A DNA stretch of 64,000 nucleotides from Verrucomicrobiia bacterium DG1235 (GTDB lineage Bacteria; Verrucomicrobiota; Verrucomicrobiia; Opitutales; Opitutaceae): positions 4,167,820-4,231,819 of the forward strand of contig DS990592.1 in assembly GCA_000155695.1 (NCBI GenBank), written 5' to 3'. Below, in pieces: positions 1-9,459 of the stretch. A program made the translations under genes and the position numbers. How positions within the stretch are numbered: the stretch's first letter is position 1; the number at the start of each line of letters is the position of its first letter. The notes below the pieces were generated by a model that was given only the letters and a program-made list of their open reading frames with translations, made no database searches and was not told the DNA's origin.

Positions 1-136
1 CCTTCGCGGTTTGTAATAAGATACCCCGAATCCCGAACGGGTCTACGCCTAGTGATTTTTTGTTTGTGAAAAAGTCGGAGCTTGAGCCCTTCGCAGCTGC
101 ACTCATGGTGTGCTCGTTCCTAACGCAACGTTTACC
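1..136 (+). other. metH 5' leader (truncated by window edge)
   Basis: This stretch precedes the chosen metH start at 137. It holds a run of six T at 56-61 and only weak pairing just before it (for example CCCG at 32-35 with CGGG at 38-41). I see no convincing cobalamin or SAM riboswitch core and no strong Shine-Dalgarno sequence. A riboswitch aptamer could lie upstream of the window edge, which cannot be judged here. Confidence 0.3.
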
Positions 137-3100
137 ATGTCTGTGCTCGATTCCCAGTCCCTACCACTTTCCGAAACTTTCCTTCGCCTACGTCACTTGC
201 TTGGCGAGCGGATTCTATTCCTTGATGGGGCGATGGGCACGATGATCCAGCGTCACAAGCTCGAGGAAGCGGATTTTCGCCGCGGCCATTTCGAAGGGCA
301 CGCCAAGGACCTGAAGGGCAACAACGAGCTGCTCTCTCTCACGCGTCCGGAAATCATCGCCGAGATTCACAAGGCATTTCTCGAAGCGGGCTCTGATATT
401 ATAGAGACGAATACTTTCAGCGCGACGACCATTGCCCAGGCGGACTACGGTTTGGAGCATAAGGTGAAGGAGCTTAATGTCGCTTCGGCCCGAGTCGCGA
501 AGCAGGCGGTGGCGGATTTCGTGGCGACCAACCCGGGTCGCGAGTGTTTCGTCGCCGGGGCGATTGGTCCGACGAATCGTACGGCATCACTCTCGCCGGA
601 CGTGAATCGTCCCGAATACCGAGCGGTGACTTTCGACGATCTGCGCGAAGCGTATCTCGAGCAGATTCGCGCTCTTGGCGAAGCAGGGGTCGATTTGTTT
701 TTGCCGGAAACGACTTTTGATACGCTCAATCTCAAGGCATGTATTTTCGCTCTCGAGGAGTATTTCGAAGAAAGAGGCGAGCGTATGCCAGTCATGCTCA
801 GTGTCACGATAACGGATGCTTCCGGTCGCACGCTTTCCGGTCAGACAATCGAGGCGTTCTGGAATTCGGTGTCGCATGCTCGCCCGTTAAGCGTGGGCAT
901 TAATTGCGCTCTAGGAGCTCAGGATATGCGTCCCTACATCGAGTCGCTATCCAAGATCGCGGATTGCTATATCAGTTGTTATCCCAATGCGGGATTGCCT
1001 AATCCGCTTAGCGAAACGGGCTATGACGAGCTTCCGGCGGATACGGCTCGGTTTCTCGAGGATTTTGCTCAGAACAGTTTCGTGAATCTTATCGGGGGTT
1101 GTTGCGGGACTACGCCTGAGCACATAAAGGCGATTGCCGACAAGGCCCGCGAATACCCGTCTCGTCCGATCCCTGTAATTGAGCCAGCACTACGTCTTTC
1201 AGGACTAGAACCGTTCGAGGTGATTGGCGAGAAAGCGCCGTTCGTAATGGTGGGCGAGCGGACAAACGTGACCGGTTCTCCGCGCTTTCGAAAGCTGATC
1301 AAGGAAGAGAAGTTTGACGATGCTCTGGCTGTCGCTCGCCAGCAGGTGGAGAACGGGGCGAACATTATCGATATAAATTTCGACGAGGGCATGCTGGATA
1401 GCGAGGCGTGCATGACGAAGTTTCTGAATCTCGTCGCCAGCGAACCGGATATTTCTCGAGTGCCGATCATGATCGACTCCTCCAAGTGGTCGGTCATCGA
1501 GGCGGGGCTCAAGTGCGCTCAAGGCAAGTGCGTGGTAAACTCCATCAGCCTGAAGGAAGGCGAGGAAAAATTTCTGCAGTCCGCGTCATTGGTTCGTCGA
1601 TACGGAGCGGCAGTGATTGTGATGGCTTTCGATGAGGTAGGGCAAGCTGCGACGCGTCAAGACAAGGTTCGCATCTGTAAGCGAGCGTATGACTTGCTTG
1701 TCGAGAAGCTGAACTTTCCGCCGGAAGACATCATCTTCGATCCGAACATTTTGACCGTTGGCACCGGCATGGAGGAGCATTCGAATTATGCCGTCGATTT
1801 CATCGAAGCGACTCGGGAGATAAAGGAGCGTTGTCCTCATGCTCGGGTAAGCGGGGGTGTATCCAATGTTTCATTCTCCTTTCGCGGAAACAACCCGGTG
1901 CGCGAAGCGATTCATGCCGCATTTCTTTACCACGCGATCCACGCCGGCCTCGACATGGGCATCGTCAACGCTGGGATGCTGGCGGTCTACGACGAGATCG
2001 ATCCAAAGCTCCGGGATTTGGTTGAGGATGTTCTACTCAATCGGAGCGAAGACGCGACAGAGCTCTTGATCGAACTCGCCGAGGAAGTGAAGGCCAATTC
2101 GTCTGGGAAGAAAGTAGAGGAAAAGATCGATGAGTGGCGGTCCGGTACGGTGGAAGAGCGTTTGTCTCACTCTTTAGTGAAGGGGATATCGACCTTTGTT
2201 GACGAGGACGCGGAGGAGGCTCGGCTGAAGTTGGCTCGTCCGCTTGACGTGATCGAAGGACCCTTGATGGATGGGATGAAAATCGTCGGCAAGCTCTTCG
2301 GCGAAGGGAAGATGTTTCTGCCTCAGGTAGTGAAGTCTGCTCGCGTGATGAAGAAGGCGGTGGCTCACTTGACTCCCTTCATGGAAGCGGAGAAGCAGGA
2401 CAACACTAGCTCTTCGCGTGGAAAGATCGTGCTCGCTACGGTGAAGGGCGACGTGCACGACATCGGCAAGAATATTGTCGGCGTGGTTCTTAGCTGTAAC
2501 AACTACGAGATTGTCGATCTAGGCGTGATGGTAGCATGCGATAAGATTTTGAATACGGCTCGTGAGATTGGGGCGGACGCGATCGGTCTGAGCGGACTGA
2601 TTACGCCATCACTCGATGAGATGATCCATGCGGCGAAGGAAATGGAGCGTCAGGGATTCAAGGTGCCTTTGCTCATTGGAGGCGCTACTACGAGCAAGGC
2701 TCACACTGCGATTAAGATTTCCGAGCACTATAGTGGACCGGTGGTTCATGTGACCGATGCGTCACTTGTCGTAGGCGTTTGCAATGACTTGATGAATCCG
2801 GAAACGAAGGACACGTTTATCCAGGAACTGGATACAGCCCAAGCGGGACTTCGCGAGCGTCATGCTGCGGGTGGCACGAATCAGGCTCGTCTGCTTTCGC
2901 TTGCTCAGGCTCGCGAGAAGGCGTTTGTGCCCGATTGGGTGAAGGCGGATCTTGCGAAGCCGGAGGCCTATGGGCTGAAGGTGTGGGAGGATGTCGACCT
3001 CGCTACGGTGGCTGAGTACATCGACTGGTCTCCGTTCTTTTGGACGTGGGAGCTCAAGGGCGTTTATCCAGCGATTTTGAAGAGTCCAAAGTATGGGAAG

Positions 3101-3865
3101 CAAGCGACGGAGCTTTTTGAAGATGCTCAGGTTTTGCTGAAGCGTGTTATCGAGGAGCGTCGTTTCCGTTTGCGTGGCGTGACGGCTTTTTGGCCTGCGA
3201 ACTCCGAGGGCGAGGACGTGGTCCTATGGGCGGACGAGTCGGCTCAGCAGGAGCTCGCTCGTTTTCATTTCCTTCGCCAGCAGAAGGAGAAGGTTGGCGA
3301 TGACACGTACTACAGTTTGGCGGACTTCATTGCACCGAAGGCGTCTGGTAGACTGGACGCGCTGGGTGGTTTCGCCGTGACGGCAGGGGAAGAGGTGGAG
3401 GCCTTTGCTCACACCTTTAAGGATGCGGGCGATGATTATTCGGCGATCTTGGTTCAGTCCTTGGGCGACCGTTTTGCTGAGGCGCTTGCCGAGTATCTGC
3501 ATAAGCTCGTCCGCGAGCAGTGGGGATTTGGCAAGGGCGAGAATCTTGCGATCGTAGACTTGATAAAGGAGAAGTATCGCGGCGTGCGCCCGGCGGCTGG
3601 CTATCCCGCTTGTCCGGACCATACCGAGAAGGCGACGCTTTGGGATTTGTTGTCTGCGGAGGAGAATACGGGCGTGTCTCTGACGTCGAGTTTCGCGATG
3701 AATCCTGGCAGTTCGGTTTCCGGTTTGTATTTCGGAAATGAAGAAGCCCGCTATTTTAATGTGGGCAAGATTGAGCGAGACCAAGTCGAAGACTATGCGC
3801 GCCGTAAGGGCATAGCGCTAGAAGTCGCGGAGAAGTGGCTCATGCCAAATCTCGCGTATAGCTGA
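137..3865 (+). CDS. metH: Methionine synthase, cobalamin-dependent
   Basis: Transfers the methyl group of methyltetrahydrofolate to homocysteine through methylcobalamin in the cytoplasm. The 1242-residue product has the full MetH module order: homocysteine-binding barrel (about 15-330) with the zinc cysteines in INCALG and [10 protein letters not shown], pterin-binding domain (about 350-620, [10 protein letters not shown]), B12 cap and B12-binding domains (about 640-880, cobalt-ligand histidine in DVHDIGKN), and the C-terminal AdoMet activation domain (about 910-1230). An in-frame GTG at 110 would add nine residues. I prefer ATG 137 because the conserved fold starts just after it, but neither start has a clear ribosome-binding site. 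It is a single gene, convergent with the LysR gene. B12 dependence matches nrdJ elsewhere in the window. Confidence 0.97.
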   Translation: MSVLDSQSLPLSETFLRLRHLLGERILFLDGAMGTMIQRHKLEEADFRRGHFEGHAKDLKGNNELLSLTRPEIIAEIHKAFLEAGSDIIETNTFSATTIAQADYGLEHKVKELNVASARVAKQAVADFVATNPGRECFVAGAIGPTNRTASLSPDVNRPEYRAVTFDDLREAYLEQIRALGEAGVDLFLPETTFDTLNLKACIFALEEYFEERGERMPVMLSVTITDASGRTLSGQTIEAFWNSVSHARPLSVGINCALGAQDMRPYIESLSKIADCYISCYPNAGLPNPLSETGYDELPADTARFLEDFAQNSFVNLIGGCCGTTPEHIKAIADKAREYPSRPIPVIEPALRLSGLEPFEVIGEKAPFVMVGERTNVTGSPRFRKLIKEEKFDDALAVARQQVENGANIIDINFDEGMLDSEACMTKFLNLVASEPDISRVPIMIDSSKWSVIEAGLKCAQGKCVVNSISLKEGEEKFLQSASLVRRYGAAVIVMAFDEVGQAATRQDKVRICKRAYDLLVEKLNFPPEDIIFDPNILTVGTGMEEHSNYAVDFIEATREIKERCPHARVSGGVSNVSFSFRGNNPVREAIHAAFLYHAIHAGLDMGIVNAGMLAVYDEIDPKLRDLVEDVLLNRSEDATELLIELAEEVKANSSGKKVEEKIDEWRSGTVEERLSHSLVKGISTFVDEDAEEARLKLARPLDVIEGPLMDGMKIVGKLFGEGKMFLPQVVKSARVMKKAVAHLTPFMEAEKQDNTSSSRGKIVLATVKGDVHDIGKNIVGVVLSCNNYEIVDLGVMVACDKILNTAREIGADAIGLSGLITPSLDEMIHAAKEMERQGFKVPLLIGGATTSKAHTAIKISEHYSGPVVHVTDASLVVGVCNDLMNPETKDTFIQELDTAQAGLRERHAAGGTNQARLLSLAQAREKAFVPDWVKADLAKPEAYGLKVWEDVDLATVAEYIDWSPFFWTWELKGVYPAILKSPKYGKQATELFEDAQVLLKRVIEERRFRLRGVTAFWPANSEGEDVVLWADESAQQELARFHFLRQQKEKVGDDTYYSLADFIAPKASGRLDALGGFAVTAGEEVEAFAHTFKDAGDDYSAILVQSLGDRFAEALAEYLHKLVREQWGFGKGENLAIVDLIKEKYRGVRPAAGYPACPDHTEKATLWDLLSAEENTGVSLTSSFAMNPGSSVSGLYFGNEEARYFNVGKIERDQVEDYARRKGIALEVAEKWLMPNLAYS

Positions 3866-4161
3866 ATCGGATACAGCAGCTTGTGAAAGGCGCCGAAGTG
3901 TCTGCTCAGATTTGAGCGGCGGGGCCTTCGACGTGCCCGAGGAATAGGCTCTGTGCGACAAAACGAAGACTCGTTTGTAGTGATTCGGGCGCGAGCCCGT
4001 CTTTGGCATAAGCGATGCTGTTTAGAGGTCCGTCCCTGGCAACAGGGATTGAGGGAGTGACGCTCCTGTCATTGTTTGACAGAAGCAGACAATCCGGGGC
4101 CGGCGTTAGGGGTTATCGCTGGCCCCGACTGTTTGCGAAGGAGTGAAGCAATCCGGGACTG
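3866..4161. other. Hairpin-dense intergenic region, candidate structured RNA
   Basis: This 296-base gap between convergent metH and lysR is almost entirely palindromic. Seen directly: CTGCTCA/TGAGCGG around loop GATT (3902-3919); AAACGA/TCGTTT around AGAC (3961-3976); CGGGC/GCCCG closed by GCGA (3986-3999); GCAT/ATGC (4006-4018); TCCCTG/CAGGGA closed by GCAA (4033-4048); GGAG/CTCC (4054-4066) or the alternative CTGTCA/TGACAG (4066-4082); and a long stem at 4085-4136. Two loops are GNRA tetraloops on the + strand, a common feature of folded RNAs. I do not recognise it as RNase P RNA, tmRNA, 6S or SRP RNA. It could be a non-coding RNA, a 3'-UTR element or an extragenic repeat. Confidence 0.35.
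4085..4136. terminator. Long inverted repeat, probable bidirectional terminator
   Basis: An outer stem (4085-4091 with 4130-4136) and an inner GC-rich stem (4095-4105 with 4117-4127, one G-T pair) enclose an 11-base loop, giving about 18 paired positions. It lies between convergent metH and the LysR gene, where a shared terminator is expected. No T-tract follows in either direction, so a factor-dependent or structural role is possible. Confidence 0.45.
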
Positions 4162-5055
4162 CTAGTCCGCCATGAGATCCGTGCCGGTGAGGATCTCGAT
4201 GAACTTCTTCATGGCAGGAGTGAGCACGCGGCCTTTGCGGTGAAGAATGCCGAGCGGGCGGTCGAAGGCTGGACCTTCGATGGGCACCGCTACGAGGGAT
4301 CCTTGCTTGATTTCCTGCAGGACGGTTGCCTTCGGAACGATGGCGATGCCGGCGTCGATTTCCACGGCGCGTTTCACGGTTTCGATGTTGTCGAATTCCA
4401 TGACCGGATCGATTTCGATCTTCTGATCCTTGAGGATTTGGTCCACGGCCTTGCGGGTCGGGATGTCCGGATCGAAGCTGATGAACTTGTGATTCGCGAG
4501 CGAGGAGAGCTGGAGGTTCGTCTCTTTAGCCAATGGATTTTCCGGGTGGCAAATGGTGATGAGGCGATCCTTGCGGAAGTCGGTGATTTCGATTTGGCGG
4601 TTCTTTTGCGGGAAGGCGACCAGTCCGAAATCGACCGAGTTGTGCAGGATGTCTTCGTACACGAGATTGGAGCGACGGTACTCGACGCGCACGTTCACGT
4701 TTGGAAATTCGCTGAGGAAGCTTTTAATATAGGGTGGAAGCTCGTGAAGGCCGATGCTGTAGATGGTGGAGATGCGAATGGTGCCGGAGATGACTTTTCG
4801 CATTTCCATCAGCTCGCTGAGCAACTTTTCGTAGCCGTGCAGGATTTCCTTGGCTGATTGGTAAACGCGCTCGCCTTCGCGTGTCAGCTGGAACTGTTTT
4901 TGGCTGCGGTCGATAAGGAGAGCAGCGAAATGTTTCTCCATGGATCTTGCCTGCTGACTGACGGCCGACTGCGTCACGCCGTTAAGGCGGGCGGCCTTGG
5001 AAAAGCTTTTGGTTTCGACTAAGTCGGCGAAGATCTTGAAGTTATCGATTTGCAT
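4162..5055 (-). CDS. LysR-family transcriptional regulator
   Basis: A 297-residue DNA-binding regulator of ordinary LysR length. Residues about 1-62 form the winged helix-turn-helix (FSKAARLNGVTQSAVSQQ). About 90-290 form the two-lobed periplasmic-binding-like effector domain. It is divergent from yggS across 69 bases that contain a 10-bp tandem repeat, the usual position for a LysR operator and autoregulation. It is convergent with metH. The effector and regulon cannot be told from sequence. General resemblance is to the CysL/CbbR-like branch, but this is only an impression. Confidence 0.93.
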   Translation of the reverse strand: MQIDNFKIFADLVETKSFSKAARLNGVTQSAVSQQARSMEKHFAALLIDRSQKQFQLTREGERVYQSAKEILHGYEKLLSELMEMRKVISGTIRISTIYSIGLHELPPYIKSFLSEFPNVNVRVEYRRSNLVYEDILHNSVDFGLVAFPQKNRQIEITDFRKDRLITICHPENPLAKETNLQLSSLANHKFISFDPDIPTRKAVDQILKDQKIEIDPVMEFDNIETVKRAVEIDAGIAIVPKATVLQEIKQGSLVAVPIEGPAFDRPLGILHRKGRVLTPAMKKFIEILTGTDLMAD

Positions 5056-5081
5056 GAGCTTATTTGTTAAGGTCGAATTTA

Positions 5082-5101
5082 TAATTAATGCTAATTAATG
5101 C
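5082..5101. promoter_or_regulatory. Tandem 10-bp repeat, candidate LysR operator
   Basis: Two perfect head-to-tail copies of TAATTAATGC occupy 5082-5091 and 5092-5101, inside the lysR/yggS divergent promoter region. The 10-bp period would place both copies on the same face of the helix. The repeat also contains the inverted form ATTAAT-N4-ATTAAT. Binding by the adjacent LysR protein is inferred from position. Confidence 0.45.
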
Positions 5102-5124
5102 AATACTAAACAGTAGAAAACTTA

Positions 5125-5823
5125 ATGATAATATCGTTTAATGATTTCCAGGCTAATCTCAAAGAGGTTGTGGAGAAAATTCATGCTTCCTGCGAGAAGG
5201 CGGGACGTGCGGTGGATACGGTAAAATTGTTGCCTGTGACGAAGAATCATCCTGTGGATGCGGCTCGCTACGCATGGGATGCGGGGCTGCTATCGGTGGG
5301 CGAAAATCGAGTGCAGGAAGCCTTGGGAAAAATGGACGACGTGGACTCGCGGCTTTGTTGGGAGTTGATCGGGCCTTTGCAGAGCAACAAGGCGAAGAAG
5401 GTGGCTGAGCGATTCGGGCGGGTGCAGACGGTGGATCGCGTGAAGATTGCTACAGCTTTGGATCGCTATGCGGCAGAGGCGGGGCGTCGTCTGCCGGTGT
5501 TGTTGCAGATCAATGCGGGGCGGGATCCGGCGAAGTCGGGCGCGGAGCTGGAGGATGCTGCGGCTTTGTTGGAAGCTTTATTAAAGTGCGAGAGTCTGCA
5601 GGTGGATGGATTGATGACGATCGCACCGCTTTCTGAGGATGCGGATGTGGCCCGTCGTTGCTTTGCGCGTCTGAGAGAGTGTCGCGACGGCTTGAGCAAG
5701 TCCTTCGGAATCGACTTGCTGGAGCTTTCAATGGGTATGAGCGGAGATATGGAGGAGGCGATTCTCGAAGGCAGCACGATGGTGCGGGTCGGGACGGCTC
5801 TTTTCGGAAGCCGTGGTTACTAG
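5125..5823 (+). CDS. YggS-family pyridoxal-phosphate homeostasis protein
   Basis: A 232-residue cytoplasmic protein of the YggS/PLPBP family. This fold resembles the N-terminal domain of alanine racemase and buffers pyridoxal 5'-phosphate rather than catalysing a known reaction. The lysine in LLPVTKNHP (about residue 39) is in the expected position for the PLP Schiff base. The family signature near the end (LSMGMSGDMEEAI then VRVGTALFG) is intact. ATG 5125 is the only sensible start, though it lacks a clear ribosome-binding site. It is divergent from the LysR gene and 21 bases upstream of an oxidoreductase gene, so the two may be cotranscribed. Confidence 0.93.
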   Translation: MIISFNDFQANLKEVVEKIHASCEKAGRAVDTVKLLPVTKNHPVDAARYAWDAGLLSVGENRVQEALGKMDDVDSRLCWELIGPLQSNKAKKVAERFGRVQTVDRVKIATALDRYAAEAGRRLPVLLQINAGRDPAKSGAELEDAAALLEALLKCESLQVDGLMTIAPLSEDADVARRCFARLRECRDGLSKSFGIDLLELSMGMSGDMEEAILEGSTMVRVGTALFGSRGY

Positions 5824-5844
5824 GATTTTAGATCAAGAAAAAGC

Positions 5845-6948
5845 ATGAGTCAGCCAGCCAAAATCGGTGTCATCGGCTGTGGGAACATCAGCCCGCAGTA
5901 TTTCAATGGAGCTAAGCTTTACGGGCAGATCGAAATCGTCGCTTGCGCGGATATCAACATGGAGCTGGCTCGATCGAGAGCGGAGGAGTTTGGTTTGCCG
6001 CGAGCGGTAACGGTCGATGCGTTGCTCGCGGATCCGGAGATCGACATCGTGCTCAACCTTACGACGCCGCAGTTTCATGCTCCGGTGAACAAGCGAATTT
6101 TGGAGGCGGGCAAGCACGCGTATTGCGAGAAGCCGTTTGCGACCAGCCGTAGCGAGGGGCGTGAGGTGCTCGAGCTGGCGATGAAGTTGGGGCTTCGCGT
6201 GGGATGCGCTCCGGATACGTTTTTGAGTTCGCCGCTGCAGACCGCGCGAAAGCTAGTGGATGACGGCTTCGTGGGTAAGGCCTTTGGCGGAGCTGCGGTT
6301 TTCGCCTGCGCGGGTCATGAGCGTTGGCATCCGAATCCTGAGTTCTATTACAAGAAAGGCGGGGGGCCGGTGCTGGACATGGCACCTTACTACCTTACGG
6401 CCTTGGCGAATCTCTTTGGTCCGGCGGTCTCGGTTGTCGCTTCCGGAAAGCGAACCTTCGCTGAGCGAACAATTGGCAGCGAGCCACTAAAGGGGAGCAA
6501 GATCCAGGTCGAAACGCCGACCCACAATCTCAGTCTTATCGAGTACGCGAATGGGGCAACGGTGAGCGCGATGTTTAGTTTCGACGTGCAGGGCTTGCAC
6601 GACATGCCTCTGCTTACGGTTTACGGGACGGAGGGAAATCTTTCTTTGCCCGACCCGAATTGGTTTAGCGGAGCGCTTCGCGTGAGTCGAAGTGACGATA
6701 CGGAGTGGGAGGAGTTGTCTCTGCAGCACAACTACGAAGGTGCGCGCAGTCTCGGTCTCGCGGACATGGCGGCGGCGATCGCGGGGGATCGTCCGCATCG
6801 AGCAAATGGGGATCTAGCGTTTCATGTTTTTGATACGATGCTCGCTTGCGAAGAGGCGGCTGAAAGTGGGGGGCGAGTTGAGATAGCTTCCACTTTCGAG
6901 CGTTTGCCGGTGATCGGGGCGTCAGAGGGGGATGAGCCCCTCTTCTAG
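5845..6948 (+). CDS. Gfo/Idh/MocA-family oxidoreductase (cytoplasmic)
   Basis: A 367-residue NAD(P)-dependent sugar or polyol dehydrogenase-like protein. The N-terminal Rossmann fold starts immediately (GVIGCGNI near residue 8), and the family motif GKHAYCEKPF lies near residue 95, followed by the alpha/beta substrate domain. Unlike the two paralogues near 17-20 kb it has no Tat signal, so it should act in the cytoplasm. It follows yggS by 21 bases and precedes the Nudix gene by 54 bases. The substrate is not predictable from sequence alone. Confidence 0.9.
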   Translation: MSQPAKIGVIGCGNISPQYFNGAKLYGQIEIVACADINMELARSRAEEFGLPRAVTVDALLADPEIDIVLNLTTPQFHAPVNKRILEAGKHAYCEKPFATSRSEGREVLELAMKLGLRVGCAPDTFLSSPLQTARKLVDDGFVGKAFGGAAVFACAGHERWHPNPEFYYKKGGGPVLDMAPYYLTALANLFGPAVSVVASGKRTFAERTIGSEPLKGSKIQVETPTHNLSLIEYANGATVSAMFSFDVQGLHDMPLLTVYGTEGNLSLPDPNWFSGALRVSRSDDTEWEELSLQHNYEGARSLGLADMAAAIAGDRPHRANGDLAFHVFDTMLACEEAAESGGRVEIASTFERLPVIGASEGDEPLF

Positions 6949-7002
6949 ATAGAGCGCTTTGTAGCGTAGAAAAGCGTTGTCGCCGGGACGGCACTTGGCA
7001 GG

Positions 7003-7530
7003 ATGCCGCTCGTGTCCACATCTGAGACCAGTCCCGTCGAGCGCAGCGGCCGATTCCGTCTTGGCGCCTTGCTGTACTTTATCGATGAAGCAGGTCGCTT
7101 GCTTTTGATGCGTCGAAGCCGTCAGCCAAACCTCGGTCTTTGGTGCGCGGTGGGCGGGAAGCTGGAAATGCCCACTGGCGAGTCGCCGTATGAGTGCGCG
7201 ACTCGCGAGGCGAAGGAAGAGGTCGGCGTCAGCATCGCGGCAAGCGATTTGGCTTTGCGCTGCATCCTGTCGGAGAAGGATTACGAGGGTACGGGGCATT
7301 GGCTGATGTTTGTTTTTCAGGTTAAGGCTCCGCTGCGGGCATTGCCTGAGCAAATTGAGGAGGGAGAGTTTCGATTCTTCGAGCTGGCGGATCTTCCCGC
7401 GATTGAAATGCCGGAGTTGGATCGTGAGATTCTCTTGAATCGAATTCTGTCCGATAGCGGAAGTTTGCACGTGCTGCGCTCGGATGGCGAAGGCTTGCCT
7501 CTGGTCGAAGAAAGCAAGGTCGAGGGCTGA
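7003..7530 (+). CDS. Nudix hydrolase, possible dihydroneopterin triphosphate pyrophosphatase
   Basis: A 175-residue Nudix-fold hydrolase that would cleave a nucleoside diphosphate-X type substrate. The Nudix helix is recognisable with the catalytic REAKEEVGV segment (about residues 67-75). The segment between the first glycine and first glutamate is two residues longer than the canonical five (GKLEMPTGE). Only one base separates it from pabA, the first of six folate genes. That position suggests it could be the FolQ/NudB-type enzyme removing pyrophosphate from dihydroneopterin triphosphate, a step with no other candidate in the cluster. The family is certain; the substrate is inferred from context. 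Confidence 0.88.
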   Translation: MPLVSTSETSPVERSGRFRLGALLYFIDEAGRLLLMRRSRQPNLGLWCAVGGKLEMPTGESPYECATREAKEEVGVSIAASDLALRCILSEKDYEGTGHWLMFVFQVKAPLRALPEQIEEGEFRFFELADLPAIEMPELDREILLNRILSDSGSLHVLRSDGEGLPLVEESKVEG

Positions 7531-7531
7531 G

Positions 7532-8101
7532 ATGATTCTGCTGGTCGACAACTACGATTCATTCACCTACAATCTCTTCCAGTACCTTCGCATGTTGGGG
7601 AAGGAAGTCGTGGTAAGGAGGAACGACGAAGTGACGGTGGACGAGGTCCGAGCGCTGGATCCCAGCTTGATCGTGATTTCTCCGGGACCGGGCGGTCCTA
7701 AGGATACGGGTGTTTGTATGCAGATATTGGATGCGTTTCACGCGACTACTCCTATTCTGGGAATCTGCTTGGGGATGCAGACGATCGCCGCGTACTTCGG
7801 CGGATCGGTCGAACACGCTCTGGCTCCGGTGCATGGAAAGGTGCGGGAAATACAGCATGATGGGAGCGGACTGTTTTCGGGATTGAAGAATCCGCTGCGG
7901 GTAACTCGGTATCACTCGCTCGTGGTCGCGGAGTCTTCGCTTCCGAGTTCGCTCGAGGTGAGCGCTCGCTCGGCGGAAGGAGAGATTATGGGGATTCGCC
8001 ATCGGTCGTATCCAATTTTTGGAGTCCAATTTCATCCTGAGGCTTACCTGACGGAACAAGGACTGGAGCTGCTTAAGAATGCGTTGGAGGCGGGCAGGTG
8101 A
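7532..8101 (+). CDS. pabA: Aminodeoxychorismate synthase glutamine amidotransferase
   Basis: A 189-residue class I glutamine amidotransferase that delivers ammonia to the PabB subunit. The product opens with the family start MILLVDNYDSFTYNL. The nucleophile cysteine is in GICLGMQ (about residue 78) and the His-Glu pair in FHPEAYLTE (about residue 171). Longer in-frame starts inside the Nudix gene are possible, but ATG 7532, one base after the Nudix stop, fits the family length. Its stop overlaps the pabB start (TGATG). PabA and TrpG are often the same protein; the folate neighbours favour the PabA role, and dual use in tryptophan synthesis is possible. Confidence 0.94.
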   Translation: MILLVDNYDSFTYNLFQYLRMLGKEVVVRRNDEVTVDEVRALDPSLIVISPGPGGPKDTGVCMQILDAFHATTPILGICLGMQTIAAYFGGSVEHALAPVHGKVREIQHDGSGLFSGLKNPLRVTRYHSLVVAESSLPSSLEVSARSAEGEIMGIRHRSYPIFGVQFHPEAYLTEQGLELLKNALEAGR

Positions 8102-9459
8102 TGGAGCGGAAACTCGACATCTCGTTTGATCCGATAGGCGTCGCTCGGCGAGCTTCGGCGATGCCCGGGGTCTCGTTTCTTTACAGTGGACTGACTGCGT
8201 ATGGACTGGGGCGCTACTCGATTTTGGCGGCGAATCCTTTGAAGACTTTTTCAAGTAGGGGCGGCGTGGTTCGTATCTGCGAAGGAGGAGCGGAGCGAGA
8301 GTTTAAGGCGAATGTGTTCGATGCGTTTGAGTCGGAGCTTAATGCGATGGGAAAGGCTGAAGCTGGAAGCTTGCCGTTTCAGGGAGGACCGATTGGCTAT
8401 TTCTCGTACGACGCGGGACGTTGTCTCGAGAAGACAGCGTTGGGAGAGGCGAATGGTGAGGTGGCGAACGCCCGCTTTGCGTTCTATGATGGCGGTCTCG
8501 TTTTCGATCATGTAGATCGGACAAGCTGGCTTGGGTCTACCAGCGAGAAGCTTAGCGGCGGCTTGGAGGAACTGCTTGCCGTGGCCTTGAGTGAGGACGA
8601 GCCGAGTATGGAAGCGTTCGAGTTGAGGAGTTCTTTGCAGAGCAATTTTCAACGCGAAGAGTTCGTCGAGTCCGTGCAATCGGTGCGTGAGAGCATTCGC
8701 AAGGGGGATGTGTATCAGGTAAACCTTTCGCAACGGTTTGAAGCAAAGTGCGAAGGGGCTGCTTTCGATCTTTTTTCGCGTTTGGCCAAGTCGAGTCCGG
8801 CTCCTTATTCCGCGTATCTGGATTTTGGTGACGAGCAAATTGTCTCCTCGTCGCCGGAGCGTTTTCTGCAGGTGAAAGGGAGGCATGCTACGACGCGGCC
8901 GATTAAGGGGACGCGTTCGGCGGGAGCGAATGATGAGGAGGCGGCGGCTAATGCTAAGGAGCTCGAGGATTCCGAAAAGGATCGTTCGGAGCTGCTGATG
9001 ATTGTGGACTTGGAGCGCAATGATCTCGGTCGCGTTTGCGAGCCGGGGAGTATTCGGGTGGACAATTTGTTTCGCCTAGAGCGCTACGCGACTGTGATTC
9101 ACCAAACGGCGGATGTGAGCGGGGATTTGGAAACGGGTCGCGGGCCGATTGACTGTGTGAAGGCGATGTTTCCCGGGGGATCGATTACGGGCGCTCCTAA
9201 GATACGCTCGATGCAGATAATCGATGAGCTCGAACGTGGGCCGCGGGGAGTTTACACGGGATCGATCGGGTATTTCGACGCGAACGGCGGGGCTGATTTG
9301 AATATAGCGATTCGGACTTTACGTGTGGCAGATGGAAGCTTGTCTTTTCAGGTTGGGGGAGGCATTGTTTGGGATAGCGATCCGGAAAGTGAATACGAGG
9401 AGACGCTCTTAAAGGCGAAGGCGATGATACGAGCTTTGAAAGGCGAAGGGAATGAATAG
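8101..9459 (+). CDS. pabB: Aminodeoxychorismate synthase component I
   Basis: Converts chorismate plus ammonia to 4-amino-4-deoxychorismate, the first step of p-aminobenzoate synthesis. The 452-residue protein has the chorismate-binding fold. The lysine in PIKGTR is typical of PabB, where anthranilate synthases have alanine. The C-terminal active-site block (PGGSITGAPKIRSMQ, YTGSIGYF) is intact. ATG 8101 overlaps the pabA stop. A GTG three bases earlier is also in frame. The gene is followed by pabC with an 8-base overlap, so the three pab genes are probably translationally coupled. Confidence 0.94.
   Translation: MERKLDISFDPIGVARRASAMPGVSFLYSGLTAYGLGRYSILAANPLKTFSSRGGVVRICEGGAEREFKANVFDAFESELNAMGKAEAGSLPFQGGPIGYFSYDAGRCLEKTALGEANGEVANARFAFYDGGLVFDHVDRTSWLGSTSEKLSGGLEELLAVALSEDEPSMEAFELRSSLQSNFQREEFVESVQSVRESIRKGDVYQVNLSQRFEAKCEGAAFDLFSRLAKSSPAPYSAYLDFGDEQIVSSSPERFLQVKGRHATTRPIKGTRSAGANDEEAAANAKELEDSEKDRSELLMIVDLERNDLGRVCEPGSIRVDNLFRLERYATVIHQTADVSGDLETGRGPIDCVKAMFPGGSITGAPKIRSMQIIDELERGPRGVYTGSIGYFDANGGADLNIAIRTLRVADGSLSFQVGGGIVWDSDPESEYEETLLKAKAMIRALKGEGNE

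Noticed and set aside
4240-4857. 205-codon + strand frame opposite the LysR gene
   Set aside because: The opposite strand encodes a full LysR protein with helix-turn-helix and effector domain.
8101-9459. Anthranilate synthase (TrpE) as alternative for pabB
   Set aside because: PIKGT with lysine and the pabC-folP-folB-folK context favour PabB.
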